Positions 53,001-61,564 are shown, counted from the stretch's first letter. The stretch: DNA of 64,000 nucleotides from Pedobacter indicus (GCF_003449035.1 NZ_QRGB01000001.1:1178001-1242000); one strand, 5' to 3'. The notes: generated from the sequence alone by a model not told the origin. A program made the numbers and translations.

Positions 53001-53075
53001 GGCTCCTTGCTGTGCATAAGCTCCGCCAGCAAGTAAGCTAAGAGCAAGACTGATTTGAGTGAATTTTTTAAACAT
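50046..53075 (-). CDS. large TPR-repeat exported protein
   Basis: The 1009-residue protein has a signal peptide (FTQISLALSLLAGGAYAQ) followed by about 20 tetratricopeptide-like repeats over nearly its whole length. Examples are YYQVGRSYFGQKNYDKAIEWFEKL, YFSLRSYDRAMTQYNKLI, and PRALITIGLVQYNKQENDEAI. It is a periplasmic scaffold. It heads the leftward cluster with the barrel, HU-SPOR, ExbB, ExbD, TonB and FolC, much as CpoB/YbgF (also TPR) accompanies Tol-Pal in proteobacteria; that parallel is inference. Confidence 0.9.
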   Translation of the reverse strand: MFKKFTQISLALSLLAGGAYAQQGAWQEIDEAYKSGMELYERGKYVAASKQFDKVENTRIRSVIQEDEQAQASLLKEKARFYQAVCALEMGNIDAENLFLKFIKDYPTSSSTKAAYYQVGRSYFGQKNYDKAIEWFEKLDAGALSGLESSEYRFKLAYSYFKKDRLQEAKPMLERLKNERSPYNESAIYYYAYLAYLDGEYKTALSEFERLKGSKQFESSYPYYIASLYYLDKRYDDVLAYAIPILETTKQESETDLLRIVGATYFSKGDLENSKIYYDRYQAADQGATQSNQDTYNIGYIAYTEGDLDKAIAELEKMDQPEAYYQAGMITLGDAFLQKGNKQSARNAFFRASKLDFDPELQEEGALNYAKLSYELEFHQVALEATQSFLKTYPNSENTDEAKTLLAEILLTTKNYSEAVNILETIPNRGREANAAYQKVTYFRGLEHYNERAFENAISLFMRSESVPADPNIQALATYWKAEAMYEVRKYGEAVVNFDKFLRYPVAKSTSVYSYANYALAYAAYRNSSFSTAANYFERFLASSDSDQNTRNDAIARLGDSYFSLRSYDRAMTQYNKLISAKVKGEDYALYQRGIIQGLQGDIETKIATLIELQEQFPNSNYSDDAAFEIPYSRFLQGDYETSITGLQEMIEEYPRSSYVPRALITIGLVQYNKQENDEAIKTFQRVVEDYSTTDEAKLALKTIQNIYIDQGDAQGYLSYAQTTNIGNLSTAEQDNITFQAANGLFARGEYEAAVEAINAYFDKFPKPIQEKYARFIRAESLWKTGKPKEALHDYNIILNDWTSPYTERTLISVSQLHLDLEQYNEAIAPLKKLELTSDYVANYGFAVNNLMKSYYMMGEMDETLKYAGFVKGYEKSSEEDIARAHLYSGKAYLAQENKAAAKKEFEAAANGSQTVVGAEAKYNFGRLQFEEKGIKAAQATAFDLIKNMPSHDYWVAKSFILLADTYVALKDEFQAKSTLESILENYENKEDDIIPEATERLDKLNNKE

Positions 53076-53236
53076 ATTGTCTAATATTCTTTTTGTGCTA
53101 AGATAAGATGATTATTAATTTTTTAAACAATTTATGCCTTGAATATAAACAGGCCGACATTAAAATAACGTTAATAATTGTTAAAAAATACAATTGTTAA
53201 TGCATAATTGCCGATAGACATAAATCGATCTGTGTT

Positions 53237-54178
53237 TTACCCCCTTTTGGCAGCTAGTAAATACAATACAGCCATTCGGACTGCTACTCCATTTTCAACC
53301 TGCTCTAGAATGATCGAGTGTTTACTGTCGGCTACATCGCTGGTAATTTCCACACCTCGGTTGATGGGCCCGGGGTGCATAATGGTAATTTCCCGATCTA
53401 AGGAATCCACTATTTTTTTATTCAAACCATACAACATAGAATATTCACGTAAAGAAGGGAAATAAGAGATGTCTTGTCGTTCTAATTGAATTCGGAGCAT
53501 ATTAGCCACATCGCACCAATTGAGTGCCGCCATAAGATTATGCTCTACTTTTACGCCCAGTGACTGGATATGCTTTGGGATAAGTGTAGTTGGTCCGCAA
53601 ACCATTACTTCTGCACCTAGCTTCTTTAAACAAAGAATATTTGACAGCGCTACACGGGAATGAAGGATATCGCCGATAATCGCTATCTTTTTCCCAGCAA
53701 CATCACCCAGGTGCTCACGAATCGAGAATGAATCAAGTAATGCTTGTGTAGGGTGTTCATGAGCTCCATCTCCAGCATTAACAATTTGAGCATCAACATG
53801 GTTCTTTAAAAACACGCCGGCACCGGGATAGGGGTGGCGCATGACAATCATATCAACTTTCATCGCCAAGATATTGTTGACTGTGTCAATCAACGTTTCA
53901 CCTTTGCTAACGGATGAAGAAGACGCAGAGAAATTCACAATATCAGCCGATAATCGCTTTTCCGCTAGTTCAAAAGAAAGACGGGTTCGGGTCGAGTTTT
54001 CAAAGAAAATATTCGCAATTGTGATATCTCTTAGTGATGGGACCTTCTTGATCGGTCTGTTCAAAACATCTTTAAACGTCTGTGCAGTGTCCAGGATTAA
54101 GTTGATATCTCCCTGAGTCAGATCTTTTATCCCTAATATGTGTCTGGTACTGAGTTGTTCTGCAGCTGCCTCTTTCAT
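53237..54178 (-). CDS. pyrB: aspartate carbamoyltransferase catalytic subunit
   Basis: The 313-residue enzyme forms carbamoyl aspartate in pyrimidine synthesis. It shows the carbamoyl-phosphate loop NSTRTRLSFELAEKRL, the SSSVSKGET loop, HPYPGAG, DGAHEHPTQALLD, and PGPINRGVEI. It lies 21 bp downstream of pyrR in one operon. Confidence 0.97.
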   Translation of the reverse strand: MKEAAAEQLSTRHILGIKDLTQGDINLILDTAQTFKDVLNRPIKKVPSLRDITIANIFFENSTRTRLSFELAEKRLSADIVNFSASSSSVSKGETLIDTVNNILAMKVDMIVMRHPYPGAGVFLKNHVDAQIVNAGDGAHEHPTQALLDSFSIREHLGDVAGKKIAIIGDILHSRVALSNILCLKKLGAEVMVCGPTTLIPKHIQSLGVKVEHNLMAALNWCDVANMLRIQLERQDISYFPSLREYSMLYGLNKKIVDSLDREITIMHPGPINRGVEITSDVADSKHSIILEQVENGVAVRMAVLYLLAAKRG

Positions 54179-54199
54179 GCTCTTTTTACTTAGACGACT

Positions 54200-54751
54200 T
54201 TAATTTTTCTCTTCATTTACTAATAAGACCTGATCCTTTTTATCTGTTTCCGCCCAACTTACAATTACTTTCTGTGAATTGATGGAATCTATCGGTAATC
54301 CAACATAGTCAGGTTCAATCGGCAAGTGCCTTGCAAATCTTCTGTCTACTAAAACAAGCAACTCGACTTTTTCAGGACGTCCGAAAGATTGGATAGCATC
54401 TAACGCAGAACGGATGGTTCTGCCTGTCCATAACACGTCGTCCACAAGAATCACTTTTTTGTTTTCTACGATAAAGTTCATGTTCGTGCTGCTCGGGGAA
54501 AGAGGAAGGCTCCCCTTCATTCTAAAGTCATCGCGAAAAAAAGTAATATCCAAATCGCCAGATGGTACATTTTCAACTTTAAGAATCTTTTTCAATTCTT
54601 GAACGATTCGGTTGGCAAGGTAGACACCACGAGGTTGTATGCCTATAATAACCGAATTTGAGAAATCCTGATGATTTTCAATTAATTGATGACAAAGGCG
54701 TTGGATTGTTATTGTGAATTTGGCTCCGCTTAACAGAATTGAATTTTGCAT
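54200..54751 (-). CDS. pyrR: PyrR-type uracil phosphoribosyltransferase / pyr regulator
   Basis: The 183-residue protein has a PRTase fold with the PRPP loop VILVDDVLWTGRTIRSALDAI and an upstream GIQPRGVYLANRI segment typical of PyrR. In Firmicutes PyrR binds mRNA attenuators; no attenuator-like anti-terminator is seen upstream here, so regulation in this organism may be enzymatic or different. Gene order pyrR-pyrB is conserved. Confidence 0.92.
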   Translation of the reverse strand: MQNSILLSGAKFTITIQRLCHQLIENHQDFSNSVIIGIQPRGVYLANRIVQELKKILKVENVPSGDLDITFFRDDFRMKGSLPLSPSSTNMNFIVENKKVILVDDVLWTGRTIRSALDAIQSFGRPEKVELLVLVDRRFARHLPIEPDYVGLPIDSINSQKVIVSWAETDKKDQVLLVNEEKN

Positions 54752-54767
54752 CGAGGTATTATTTGGT

Positions 54768-54811
54768 CAAAAATAGCATTTTTTTTAGAACCTACATAAA
54801 ATTGCTATTTT
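54768..54811. promoter_or_regulatory. divergent promoter region pyrR / M49-like gene
   Basis: On the minus strand TATTTTTG (54768-54775) is a full TAnnTTTG -7 for pyrR. On the plus strand TATTTTCG at about 54806-54813 is one base off for the peptidase gene. The two form the 9-bp arms AAAATAGCA/TGCTATTTT of an inverted repeat 24 bp apart, so the symmetry is explained by back-to-back -7 elements. Confidence 0.45.
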
Positions 54812-54851
54812 CGATTTGTACCTTTATGTTTACCTCAAAATTGGAATCTTT

Positions 54852-56507
54852 ATGAGAATCAATCATTATAGATCATGCTTTATGGTTCTTCTGGCAGGGA
54901 TTGCCTGCAGCATGAGTTTTTGTAATCAAACTGCCACAAATGATACTGCGTCTGCAGACTCATTGCAGCAATATGTTGATGATAGAATTCAGATATATGA
55001 AGTCGTTGAGCTGACTACAGATTTAACTGCTCTCTCCGATAATGACAAAGAGGTATTACCATTGCTGATTAAAGCAGCACAGGTGATGGACGATCTATTT
55101 TGGTTACAGGCATACCCTCAGCGTGATAGTTTGTTAGCAACAATCACTGATGAGCATACCAAAGCATTTATTGATATTAATTATGGACCGTGGGATCGGC
55201 TCAACGGGGATAAACCTTTCATCGAAGGGGTAGGGACTAAGCCGCTTGGAGCTTTTTTTTATCCTCCTGACATGACAAAAGAAGAATTTGAGAATTCGGG
55301 TCTGGAGCATGATATGTATTCAGTGATTCGAAGAAATCCGGAAGGGAATTTAATTGCTATTCCTTATTCTGAGGCTTTTAATTTGCAGTTGAATACAGCC
55401 GCAGATTATCTACGTCAGGCGGCAGAGAAAACAAACAACGAGCAGCTACGCAAGTACTTGGTATTACGTGCCGCGGCTTTGGTAAGCGATGATTATGATT
55501 TGAGTGATCGAGCGTGGTTAGATATGAAGACCAATGGTTTGGATATTATTATTGGACCCATTGAAAATTATGAAGATAAATTGTTTAACTCCAAGGCCGC
55601 TTTTGAATCTTATGTACTGGTGAAAGACAAAGAATGGAGTGCTCGGCTGGCAAAATACGTGAGTATGTTGCCAGGTTTACAAAAAGGGTTGCCGGTTGAC
55701 CCTCTATATAAAAAGGAAAATCCGGGGACAGATTCTGAATTAAATGCCTACGATGTCGTTTATTATGCCGGTGACTGTAACTCCGGATCTAAGACAATAG
55801 CTGTAAATCTCCCTAATAGTGAAGTTATTCAGCAAGAAAAGGGCACGAGAAGATCACAGCTTAAAAATGCGATGAGAGCTAAATTCGACAAAATTTTATT
55901 GCCGATTTCTAATGTTCTGATTGACCCAGAGCAAAGAGAGTATATTAACTTTGATGCATTCTTCTCGAATGTTATGTTTCACGAAGTGGCTCATGGTCTT
56001 GGTGTTAAACAGACAATCAATGGGAAAGGCTTTGTTAGGGAGGCTCTGCAAGAACAGTATTCGTGGCTAGAGGAATGTAAAGCGGATGTCCTTGGGCTTT
56101 ACATGGTTACGAAGCTTTTGGAAGAAGGAGAGCTGGATGGGTCAATCGAAGACTACTATACAACATTTATGGCGGGAATCCTTCGGTCTGTTCGATTTGG
56201 AGCTTCAAGTGCACATGGAAAAGCGAATATGATGAGTTTTAACTTTTTTCAAGAGAAGGGTGCTTTTAAGAAGAATGATAAAGGTTATTATCAAGTTGAC
56301 TATAATGTGTTTAGACAGGCAATGGATGAGCTTGGTGAAATGATTTTGGTGGCTCAAGGTGATGGGGATAAAGCTAAGGTTGAGTCTTACCAGAGGGAAT
56401 ATGGTATTATTCAGCGTGATCTTCAAGGCGATTTGAATCGGTTGACAAAGAATAATATTCCGGTGGATATCGTTTTTGAGCAAGGTGTCGAAGTTTTAGG
56501 TTTATAG
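54852..56507 (+). CDS. M49-like (dipeptidyl peptidase III-related) zinc hydrolase, lipoprotein
   Basis: The 551-residue protein has an N-terminal signal with candidate lipobox (GIAC or MSFC; residues about 14-27). It contains the M49-like pair HEVAHG (His377, Glu378, His381) and EECKAD (Glu407, Glu408). The zinc motif is a plain five-residue HEXXH, unlike the six-residue HEXXGH of classical DPP III; the pentapeptide form has been described in Caldithrix abyssi DPP III. Often misnamed dihydrofolate reductase in databases. The upstream TTG at 54816 is unlikely because the ATG at 54852 gives the signal peptide. Confidence 0.8.
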   Translation: MRINHYRSCFMVLLAGIACSMSFCNQTATNDTASADSLQQYVDDRIQIYEVVELTTDLTALSDNDKEVLPLLIKAAQVMDDLFWLQAYPQRDSLLATITDEHTKAFIDINYGPWDRLNGDKPFIEGVGTKPLGAFFYPPDMTKEEFENSGLEHDMYSVIRRNPEGNLIAIPYSEAFNLQLNTAADYLRQAAEKTNNEQLRKYLVLRAAALVSDDYDLSDRAWLDMKTNGLDIIIGPIENYEDKLFNSKAAFESYVLVKDKEWSARLAKYVSMLPGLQKGLPVDPLYKKENPGTDSELNAYDVVYYAGDCNSGSKTIAVNLPNSEVIQQEKGTRRSQLKNAMRAKFDKILLPISNVLIDPEQREYINFDAFFSNVMFHEVAHGLGVKQTINGKGFVREALQEQYSWLEECKADVLGLYMVTKLLEEGELDGSIEDYYTTFMAGILRSVRFGASSAHGKANMMSFNFFQEKGAFKKNDKGYYQVDYNVFRQAMDELGEMILVAQGDGDKAKVESYQREYGIIQRDLQGDLNRLTKNNIPVDIVFEQGVEVLGL

Positions 56508-56552
56508 TATAGAAAACTTTTTTCCTACTATGTTGTTATTCATCAGAAAAAA

Positions 56553-56717
56553 ATGAGAAACACACTAATAATCATTGGATCAATATTGCTGGTATGCTGG
56601 GTGGTTGGTTTAATCTTTAAAGTTATCGGCCTTGCTATTCACTCGTTACTAATCGTTGGTTTATTCTTAATTATAGCGAGTTTGATCAGGGGAAAACGAA
56701 GAGAGGGAGGAAATTAA
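56553..56717 (+). CDS. small lmo0937-type hydrophobic membrane protein
   Basis: A 54-residue ORF (MRNTLIIIGSILLVCWVVGL, then IFKVIGLAIHSLLIVGLFLI and a basic tail LIRGKRREGGN) encodes two short membrane helices with the pattern of the lmo0937/DUF5670 family. It begins 45 bp after the M49-like gene and is followed at once by a terminator that starts at its stop codon. Function unknown. Confidence 0.75.
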   Translation: MRNTLIIIGSILLVCWVVGLIFKVIGLAIHSLLIVGLFLIIASLIRGKRREGGN

Positions 56718-56748
56718 AAAAGCCCGGCATGCCGGGCTTTTTCTTTTA
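56716..56748. terminator. terminator after the small membrane protein
   Basis: AAAGCCCGGC/GCCGGGCTTT form a perfect stem with a 2-nt loop at about 56718-56740, followed by a T-rich run. It overlaps the stop codon of the 54-residue gene. Confidence 0.88.
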
Positions 56749-56781
56749 TTAAAATCTTTATAAATAATTAAAAGCTCAAGT

Positions 56782-57111
56782 CTAAAAGCTCAAGTCGTCA
56801 GCCTTATTAGGTTCAGAATTAGAAAAACCATTCTCAGAGAACTCATAGCGTTTTTCAACGACCTCTTGGTTTTCCTTGATGTAGTTAACCGTTTCGGCTA
56901 GCCCTTCTGCAAACTTTTCAAAATCTTCTTTGTATAAAAAGATTTTATGTTTGATAAATACACCATCTTCAAGTCTCTTTTTGCTTTCTGTGATCGTTAG
57001 GTAATAATCGTTTGCACGAGTAGCTTTTACATCAAAAAAATAGGTGCGTTTTCCTGCTCTCACTTTTCTTGAAAAGACTTCTTCACGTTCTCTTTTGTCA
57101 AAATCTCCCAT
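56782..57111 (-). CDS. DUF3276 (PUR-alpha-like) protein
   Basis: The 109-residue protein reads MGDFDKREREEVFSRKVRAG, then RTYFFDVKATRANDYYLTITE and a DGVFIKHKIFLYKEDFEKF segment. This is the DUF3276 single-stranded nucleic-acid-binding PUR-domain pattern conserved across Bacteroidota. The ATG at 57111 is preferred to a TTG at 57117. A direct duplication of about 14 bp (GACTTGAGCTTTTA) covers the C-terminal codons and the sequence after the stop. Confidence 0.88.
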   Translation of the reverse strand: MGDFDKREREEVFSRKVRAGKRTYFFDVKATRANDYYLTITESKKRLEDGVFIKHKIFLYKEDFEKFAEGLAETVNYIKENQEVVEKRYEFSENGFSNSEPNKADDLSF

Positions 57112-57239
57112 TTCCAAATATTAGTTTAAGTTTTATTTACGGCATAAATATAAATGAATATATTTAAAATATGCAAATAAACCTTTATTAAATGGAGAAA
57201 AAATTCATAAAAAGTCCTTATCCATTAGCCTCTTAGCAA

Positions 57240-57452
57240 TTATTTTTCAGACAAGTGATCGAATGAATCGACAAAATGATCGGCAGTTCTGCTGCGCACA
57301 TCACCATCTGTTTCATGGTCTATTAGTGTAAAAGGAGCGTAATCGTACTGAATTCTTTTTATTACATTTTCAATCATTCCGATCGTATAGGTGCTGCGGT
57401 CTAGTTTGATTACAAATTCCTTGTCAGAGATCTCTAAGTTTAATCTGCTCAT
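57240..57452 (-). CDS. small conserved hypothetical protein
   Basis: A 70-residue ORF starting MSRLNLEISDKEFVIKLDRS, with a VIKRIQYDYAPFTLIDHETD stretch, has a well-formed protein pattern of mixed charged and hydrophobic residues. It shows no signal or membrane segment. The ATG at 57452 is preferred to an upstream TTG at 57488. It lies between DUF3276 and the aconitase terminator. Function unknown. Confidence 0.55.
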   Translation of the reverse strand: MSRLNLEISDKEFVIKLDRSTYTIGMIENVIKRIQYDYAPFTLIDHETDGDVRSRTADHFVDSFDHLSEK

Positions 57453-57536
57453 GATATATGAATTTAATTGGACTGTAAGGTAGAACATGCAGATTAACAG
57501 AATGTTAAATAGAAATTATCTTTATAATAAATAAAA

Positions 57537-57577
57537 AAAGAGAGACGCTTCATGCATATGAAAGCGTCTCTCTTTTT
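57537..57577 (-). terminator. terminator of acnA
   Basis: A 14-15 bp stem (57537-57550 with 57562-57576, core GAGAGACGCTT/AAGCGTCTCTC) with an 11-nt loop. On the minus strand it follows the aconitase stop by 21 bp and ends in a T-run. Confidence 0.88.
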
Positions 57578-57597
57578 AGAATCTATAGAAATGAAAT

Positions 57598-59862
57598 TTA
57601 GCTTTGGCTTTGTCTTATAATGTTAAGAGCACCACCTGCTTTAAACCATTCAATTTGCTGTTCATTGTAAGTATGGTTCACTTGGAAAGAATCTTTTGTG
57701 CCATCAGCATGATTTAAAACAACTGTCAACGGTTTGCCAACTGCGAATTCTGTTAAACCTATTACGTCTATTCGATCATCTTCCTGAATCAAATCATAGT
57801 CGTTAGGATTGTCGAATGTGATAGCCAGCATTCCCTGTTTTTTAAGGTTGGTTTCGTGAATCCGGGCAAAAGATTTAACTAAGATCGCGCGAACCCCTAA
57901 ATGTCTCGGCTCCATTGCTGCATGCTCACGTGAAGAACCTTCACCATAGTTTTCATCACCCACTACAATGGTGTCAATGCCTGCAGCTTTGTATGCACGT
58001 TGCGTCGCAGGAACAGCGCCATATTCTCCGGTTAATTGATTTTTAACAGTATCAGCTTTGTCGTTTACAAAGTTAATAGCTCCAATTAACATGTTATTGG
58101 AAATATTGTCTAAATGACCGCGGTACTTTAGCCAAGGGCCGGCCATAGAGATATGGTCTGTTGTACATTTTCCTTTTGCTTTAATCAATAAAACCATGTT
58201 TGTCAGATCTTGGCCATTCCAAGGTTTGAAAGGTTCAAGTAACTGCAAACGATCGGATTCTGGATTAACTACTACTTGCACTCCCGCGCCATCTTTGGCT
58301 GGAGCCTGATATCCCGCATCTTCCACAGCGAAACCTTTTGTAGGCAATTCTAAACCAGTTGGCTCATCCAATTTAACCTGTTCTCCTTTTGAGTTTGTTA
58401 ATGTATCTACCATCGGGTTGAAAGATAACTTTCCTGCAATGGCGAGAGCAGTGGTAATTTCCGGAGAAGCAACAAAGGCATGGGTATTCGGGTTACCGTC
58501 ATTACGCTTGGCAAAGTTTCTGTTAAACGATGTTACGATAGAGTTCTTTTCTTTTTTATCTGCACCATGACGAGCCCATTGTCCTATACAAGGTCCGCAT
58601 GCATTCGCCAATACGGTACCACCAATTTGTTCAAATGTGTTCAGGAATCCATCGCGTTCAATAGTATAGCGAACAAGTTCGGAACCAGGAGTAACTGTAT
58701 ATTCGGATTGTACCTGAAGGTCTTTATCTACAGCTTGCTGTGCTAAAGAGGCGGCGCGGCTGATATCCTCATAAGAAGAGTTTGTACATGACCCGATCAA
58801 GCCAACTTCTAATTTGTCGGGCCAATTGTTTTCTTTTACCGCTTCGGCGAATTTTGAAATTGGCCAAGCTAAGTCAGGCGTAAAAGGTCCGTTTACGTGA
58901 GGTTCTAGTTCCGAAAGGTTGATTTCAATAACCTGATCAAAATAGTTTTCAGGGTTAGCGTAAACCTCCGCATCACCTGTTAAGTGTTCTTTGATCTGGT
59001 TCGCGAGATCTGCAACATCCGATCGGTCCGTTCCTCTTAAGTAAGCCTCAGACTTTTCGTCGTATCCAAAAATAGAAGTGGTGGCACCGATTTCAGCACC
59101 CATATTACAAATAGTTCCTTTTCCAGTTGCAGAAAGAGTACGAGCACCCTCACCAAAATATTCAACGATTGCCCCTGTACCACCTTTTACCGTTAATATT
59201 CCCGCAACCTTCAAGATTACGTCTTTCGCAGATGTCCAGCCAGAAAGCTTTCCTGTCAACTTCACGCCAATTAATTTAGGGAATTTAAGCTCCCAAGGCA
59301 GCCCTGCCATTACATCACAGGCATCTGCACCACCAACACCGATTGCAACCATTCCCAGTCCTCCCGCATTTGGTGTATGTGAATCCGTTCCAATCATCAT
59401 ACCACCTGGGAAGGCATAGTTTTCCAATACTACTTGGTGAATAATGCCAGCACCTGGCTTCCAGAACCCGATACCATATTTGTTAGATACAGAAGAGAGA
59501 AAGTCATAAACTTCGCGATTCTGTTCATTTGCAATTTCCAGGTCAGCATCGGCTCCAATTTTAGCTTGGATTAAGTGGTCACAGTGCACCGTTGACGGTA
59601 CCGCTACTTGTGGACGACCAGCCTGCATAAATTGCAATAATGCCATTTGTGCAGTTGCATCCTGCATCGCAACGCGATCTGGAGCAAAATCTACATAGTC
59701 CTGTCCTCTTTTGTAAGCAGTTTTGGTTTCACCATCCCAGAGATGGGCATAAAGTATTTTTTCGGTAAGTGTAAGTGGTTTACCAACTGATTCACGAGCT
59801 GCATTAATGCGAGTCTCAAATCGTTGATAAACATCTTTTATCATTTCGATATCAAATGCCAT
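57598..59862 (-). CDS. acnA: aconitate hydratase
   Basis: The 754-residue iron-sulfur enzyme isomerises citrate to isocitrate. Cluster-binding cysteines appear in [14 protein letters not shown] and [11 protein letters not shown]; the C-terminal swivel domain includes [22 protein letters not shown]. It is of the mitochondrial-type length. The ATG at 59862 ([16 protein letters not shown]) is chosen over an in-frame start at 59919 because the extension is hydrophobic and unrelated. It is monocistronic. Confidence 0.96.
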   Translation of the reverse strand: MAFDIEMIKDVYQRFETRINAARESVGKPLTLTEKILYAHLWDGETKTAYKRGQDYVDFAPDRVAMQDATAQMALLQFMQAGRPQVAVPSTVHCDHLIQAKIGADADLEIANEQNREVYDFLSSVSNKYGIGFWKPGAGIIHQVVLENYAFPGGMMIGTDSHTPNAGGLGMVAIGVGGADACDVMAGLPWELKFPKLIGVKLTGKLSGWTSAKDVILKVAGILTVKGGTGAIVEYFGEGARTLSATGKGTICNMGAEIGATTSIFGYDEKSEAYLRGTDRSDVADLANQIKEHLTGDAEVYANPENYFDQVIEINLSELEPHVNGPFTPDLAWPISKFAEAVKENNWPDKLEVGLIGSCTNSSYEDISRAASLAQQAVDKDLQVQSEYTVTPGSELVRYTIERDGFLNTFEQIGGTVLANACGPCIGQWARHGADKKEKNSIVTSFNRNFAKRNDGNPNTHAFVASPEITTALAIAGKLSFNPMVDTLTNSKGEQVKLDEPTGLELPTKGFAVEDAGYQAPAKDGAGVQVVVNPESDRLQLLEPFKPWNGQDLTNMVLLIKAKGKCTTDHISMAGPWLKYRGHLDNISNNMLIGAINFVNDKADTVKNQLTGEYGAVPATQRAYKAAGIDTIVVGDENYGEGSSREHAAMEPRHLGVRAILVKSFARIHETNLKKQGMLAITFDNPNDYDLIQEDDRIDVIGLTEFAVGKPLTVVLNHADGTKDSFQVNHTYNEQQIEWFKAGGALNIIRQSQS

Positions 59863-59926
59863 AATTATGTTTTTGTTTTGTTTATATGAAAATATCAGGG
59901 TTAACAGCTGAATCTGCATTTAAATG

Positions 59927-59960
59927 CAAAATTATCTGAAAATTGGTGCGAATTTACAAA
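59927..59960 (-). promoter_or_regulatory. candidate acnA promoter
   Basis: On the minus strand TAATTTTG (59927-59934) matches TAnnTTTG and a TTTG at 59957-59960 lies 22 bp upstream of it. The leader would be about 60 nt. Confidence 0.5.
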
Positions 59961-60128
59961 AAAATAAAATAAAAAAGTAATGACGGATGTAGATCGAAAG
60001 TCATTTTCTATCGAAGTTGCATTATTAAAGACAAGTCTTGGAGTTTAGTGTGTTTTCTTGACCTAAGATACTGATCTATAGCAGATTGGTTTTCCTGCTA
60101 ACATATACGTAATATTTAAATAACCTAA

Positions 60129-60159
60129 ATGTAATGTTAGCGTAATATTAACATTACAT
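60129..60159. promoter_or_regulatory. operator-like 11-bp inverted repeat before the beta-helix lipoprotein
   Basis: ATGTAATGTTA (60129-60139) and TAACATTACAT (60149-60159) are perfect inverted arms with a 9-bp spacer. The 9-mer CGTAATATT at 60141-60149 also occurs at 60108-60116, 33 bp upstream. The site lies about 90-120 bp before the lipoprotein ATG in a 388-bp gene-free stretch. Confidence 0.6.
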
Positions 60160-60250
60160 CAATAGGCGTTCTTTGTAGCAAAATTTAAGGGTCGACAAAC
60201 TAAAAACACGATTTAATTTAATAAAGACCATAAATAACTGAAAAATCAAA

Positions 60251-61480
60251 ATGAAAAACATGAAAAATTTCTTCTTATCCCTATGTGCTGTAGCAGTATT
60301 GGGGTTTGCAGCTGGATGTAGCGATGATCCTGAAGGGCCAACGCCTGTAGAACCAGGAGAAGAGCTTACTAAAAGTGGAATTTTAGCTGAGAACGAAACT
60401 TGGACAGCAAACAACATTTATATCTTAGAAGGTAAAGTAGTAGTTGGCGATGGAACAACCTTAACAATTGAGCCAGGCACCATCATAAAAGGCGCGAAAG
60501 GCCAAGAGGCGGCAGCATCTGCCTTAGTTGTGGATCAAGGAGGTAAGTTGATTGCTAATGGAACTGCAGAATCTCCGATAATCTTTACTTCGGTTGATGA
60601 TAATATCCAGCCTGGTGAAAAAGCAGGTACTAGCCTTGACGAAAATGCAAATGGACTTTGGGGTGGTGTTATTATTTTAGGAAAAGCACCGATTTCTGTT
60701 GGTAATGATGCGGGTGTAGCACAAATTGAAGGTATTCCTGCTACTGAATCATACGGCCAATATGGAGGTGATCAACCCAATGATAACTCAGGATCGTTAA
60801 AGTTTGTTTCCATTCGTCATGGTGGTATCACAATCGGACAGGATAATGAAATTAATGGGTTAACCCTAGGTGGTGTTGGATCAGGTACAGTTATCCAGAA
60901 TATCGAAATCGTTGCTAATCAGGATGATGGTATCGAGTGGTTTGGTGGTACTGTAAATTCTTCAAACCTTCTTACCTGGGCTCATGGAGATGATGGTTTA
61001 GACGTAGATCAACAGTACACTGGAACGATCTCTAATGCAGTTGTTATCCAAGGTGATGAGCCAGGAAGCGCATTTGAATTAGATGGTCCGGAAGGTACTA
61101 CAAATGGTACACCATTTATCATGAAAGATATCACAGTTTTCGGAAACGGAAAAGATGCTTTGGTTGCTGATTTAAGAGATGGTGTTGTCGTTGAGTTTGA
61201 AAATATTCTTGTATTGAACCCGGGTGCTGGATCAGCAGTAAAGATTAACGGTGCAGATTCGCAAAAAGAGTTAGTTGATGGAAGAATTAAATTTGCTAAA
61301 TGGGAACTTCTTTTGCCAGGCGCATTAACGGTTGCTGATTTCTTTACTGGCGCTACGCCTGGTTCAGAAAGTAAATTTACTGACAACGCAGTTAAAATTG
61401 CTAGTGAAGATGCAGCTACAGTAGGTGCTAACTTAGCAGACTTCTCTTGGACTTATGCAGCCGAGAAAGGTGCTTTTTAA
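60251..61480 (+). CDS. secreted beta-helix-like lipoprotein
   Basis: The 409-residue protein has lipobox AAGC (Cys23) after MKNMKNFFLSLCAVAVLGF. A long Gly/Asn/Asp-rich repeated-strand region resembles a right-handed parallel beta-helix (for example GVGSGTVIQNIEIVANQDDGIEWFGGT, and NGTPFIMKDITVFGNGKDAL). Such proteins often accompany TonB-dependent receptors in Bacteroidota and may bind the receptor's substrate at the surface. The adjacent downstream receptor supports this; the ligand is unknown. Confidence 0.75.
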   Translation: MKNMKNFFLSLCAVAVLGFAAGCSDDPEGPTPVEPGEELTKSGILAENETWTANNIYILEGKVVVGDGTTLTIEPGTIIKGAKGQEAAASALVVDQGGKLIANGTAESPIIFTSVDDNIQPGEKAGTSLDENANGLWGGVIILGKAPISVGNDAGVAQIEGIPATESYGQYGGDQPNDNSGSLKFVSIRHGGITIGQDNEINGLTLGGVGSGTVIQNIEIVANQDDGIEWFGGTVNSSNLLTWAHGDDGLDVDQQYTGTISNAVVIQGDEPGSAFELDGPEGTTNGTPFIMKDITVFGNGKDALVADLRDGVVVEFENILVLNPGAGSAVKINGADSQKELVDGRIKFAKWELLLPGALTVADFFTGATPGSESKFTDNAVKIASEDAATVGANLADFSWTYAAEKGAF

Positions 61481-61499
61481 TTAGAGCAATGTAAAACAT

Positions 61500-61540
61500 T
61501 AAATGTCCATCATCACCGTCAGGGAGGATGGACATTTTTG
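61500..61540 (+). terminator. hairpin between lipoprotein and receptor genes (terminator/attenuator)
   Basis: AAATGTCCATC (61501-61511) pairs with GATGGACATTT (61527-61537), followed by T's, 24 bp before the receptor ATG. Because no promoter is evident in that gap, partial readthrough would give less receptor than lipoprotein mRNA. Confidence 0.7.
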
Positions 61541-61564
61541 ATTAAGAACAATAATTTATTGATA

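Noticed and set aside
54770-54811. Inverted repeat AAAATAGCA/TGCTATTTT as an operator between pyrR and the peptidase gene
   Set aside because: It is accounted for by two back-to-back -7 promoter elements, so a separate regulator site is not needed.
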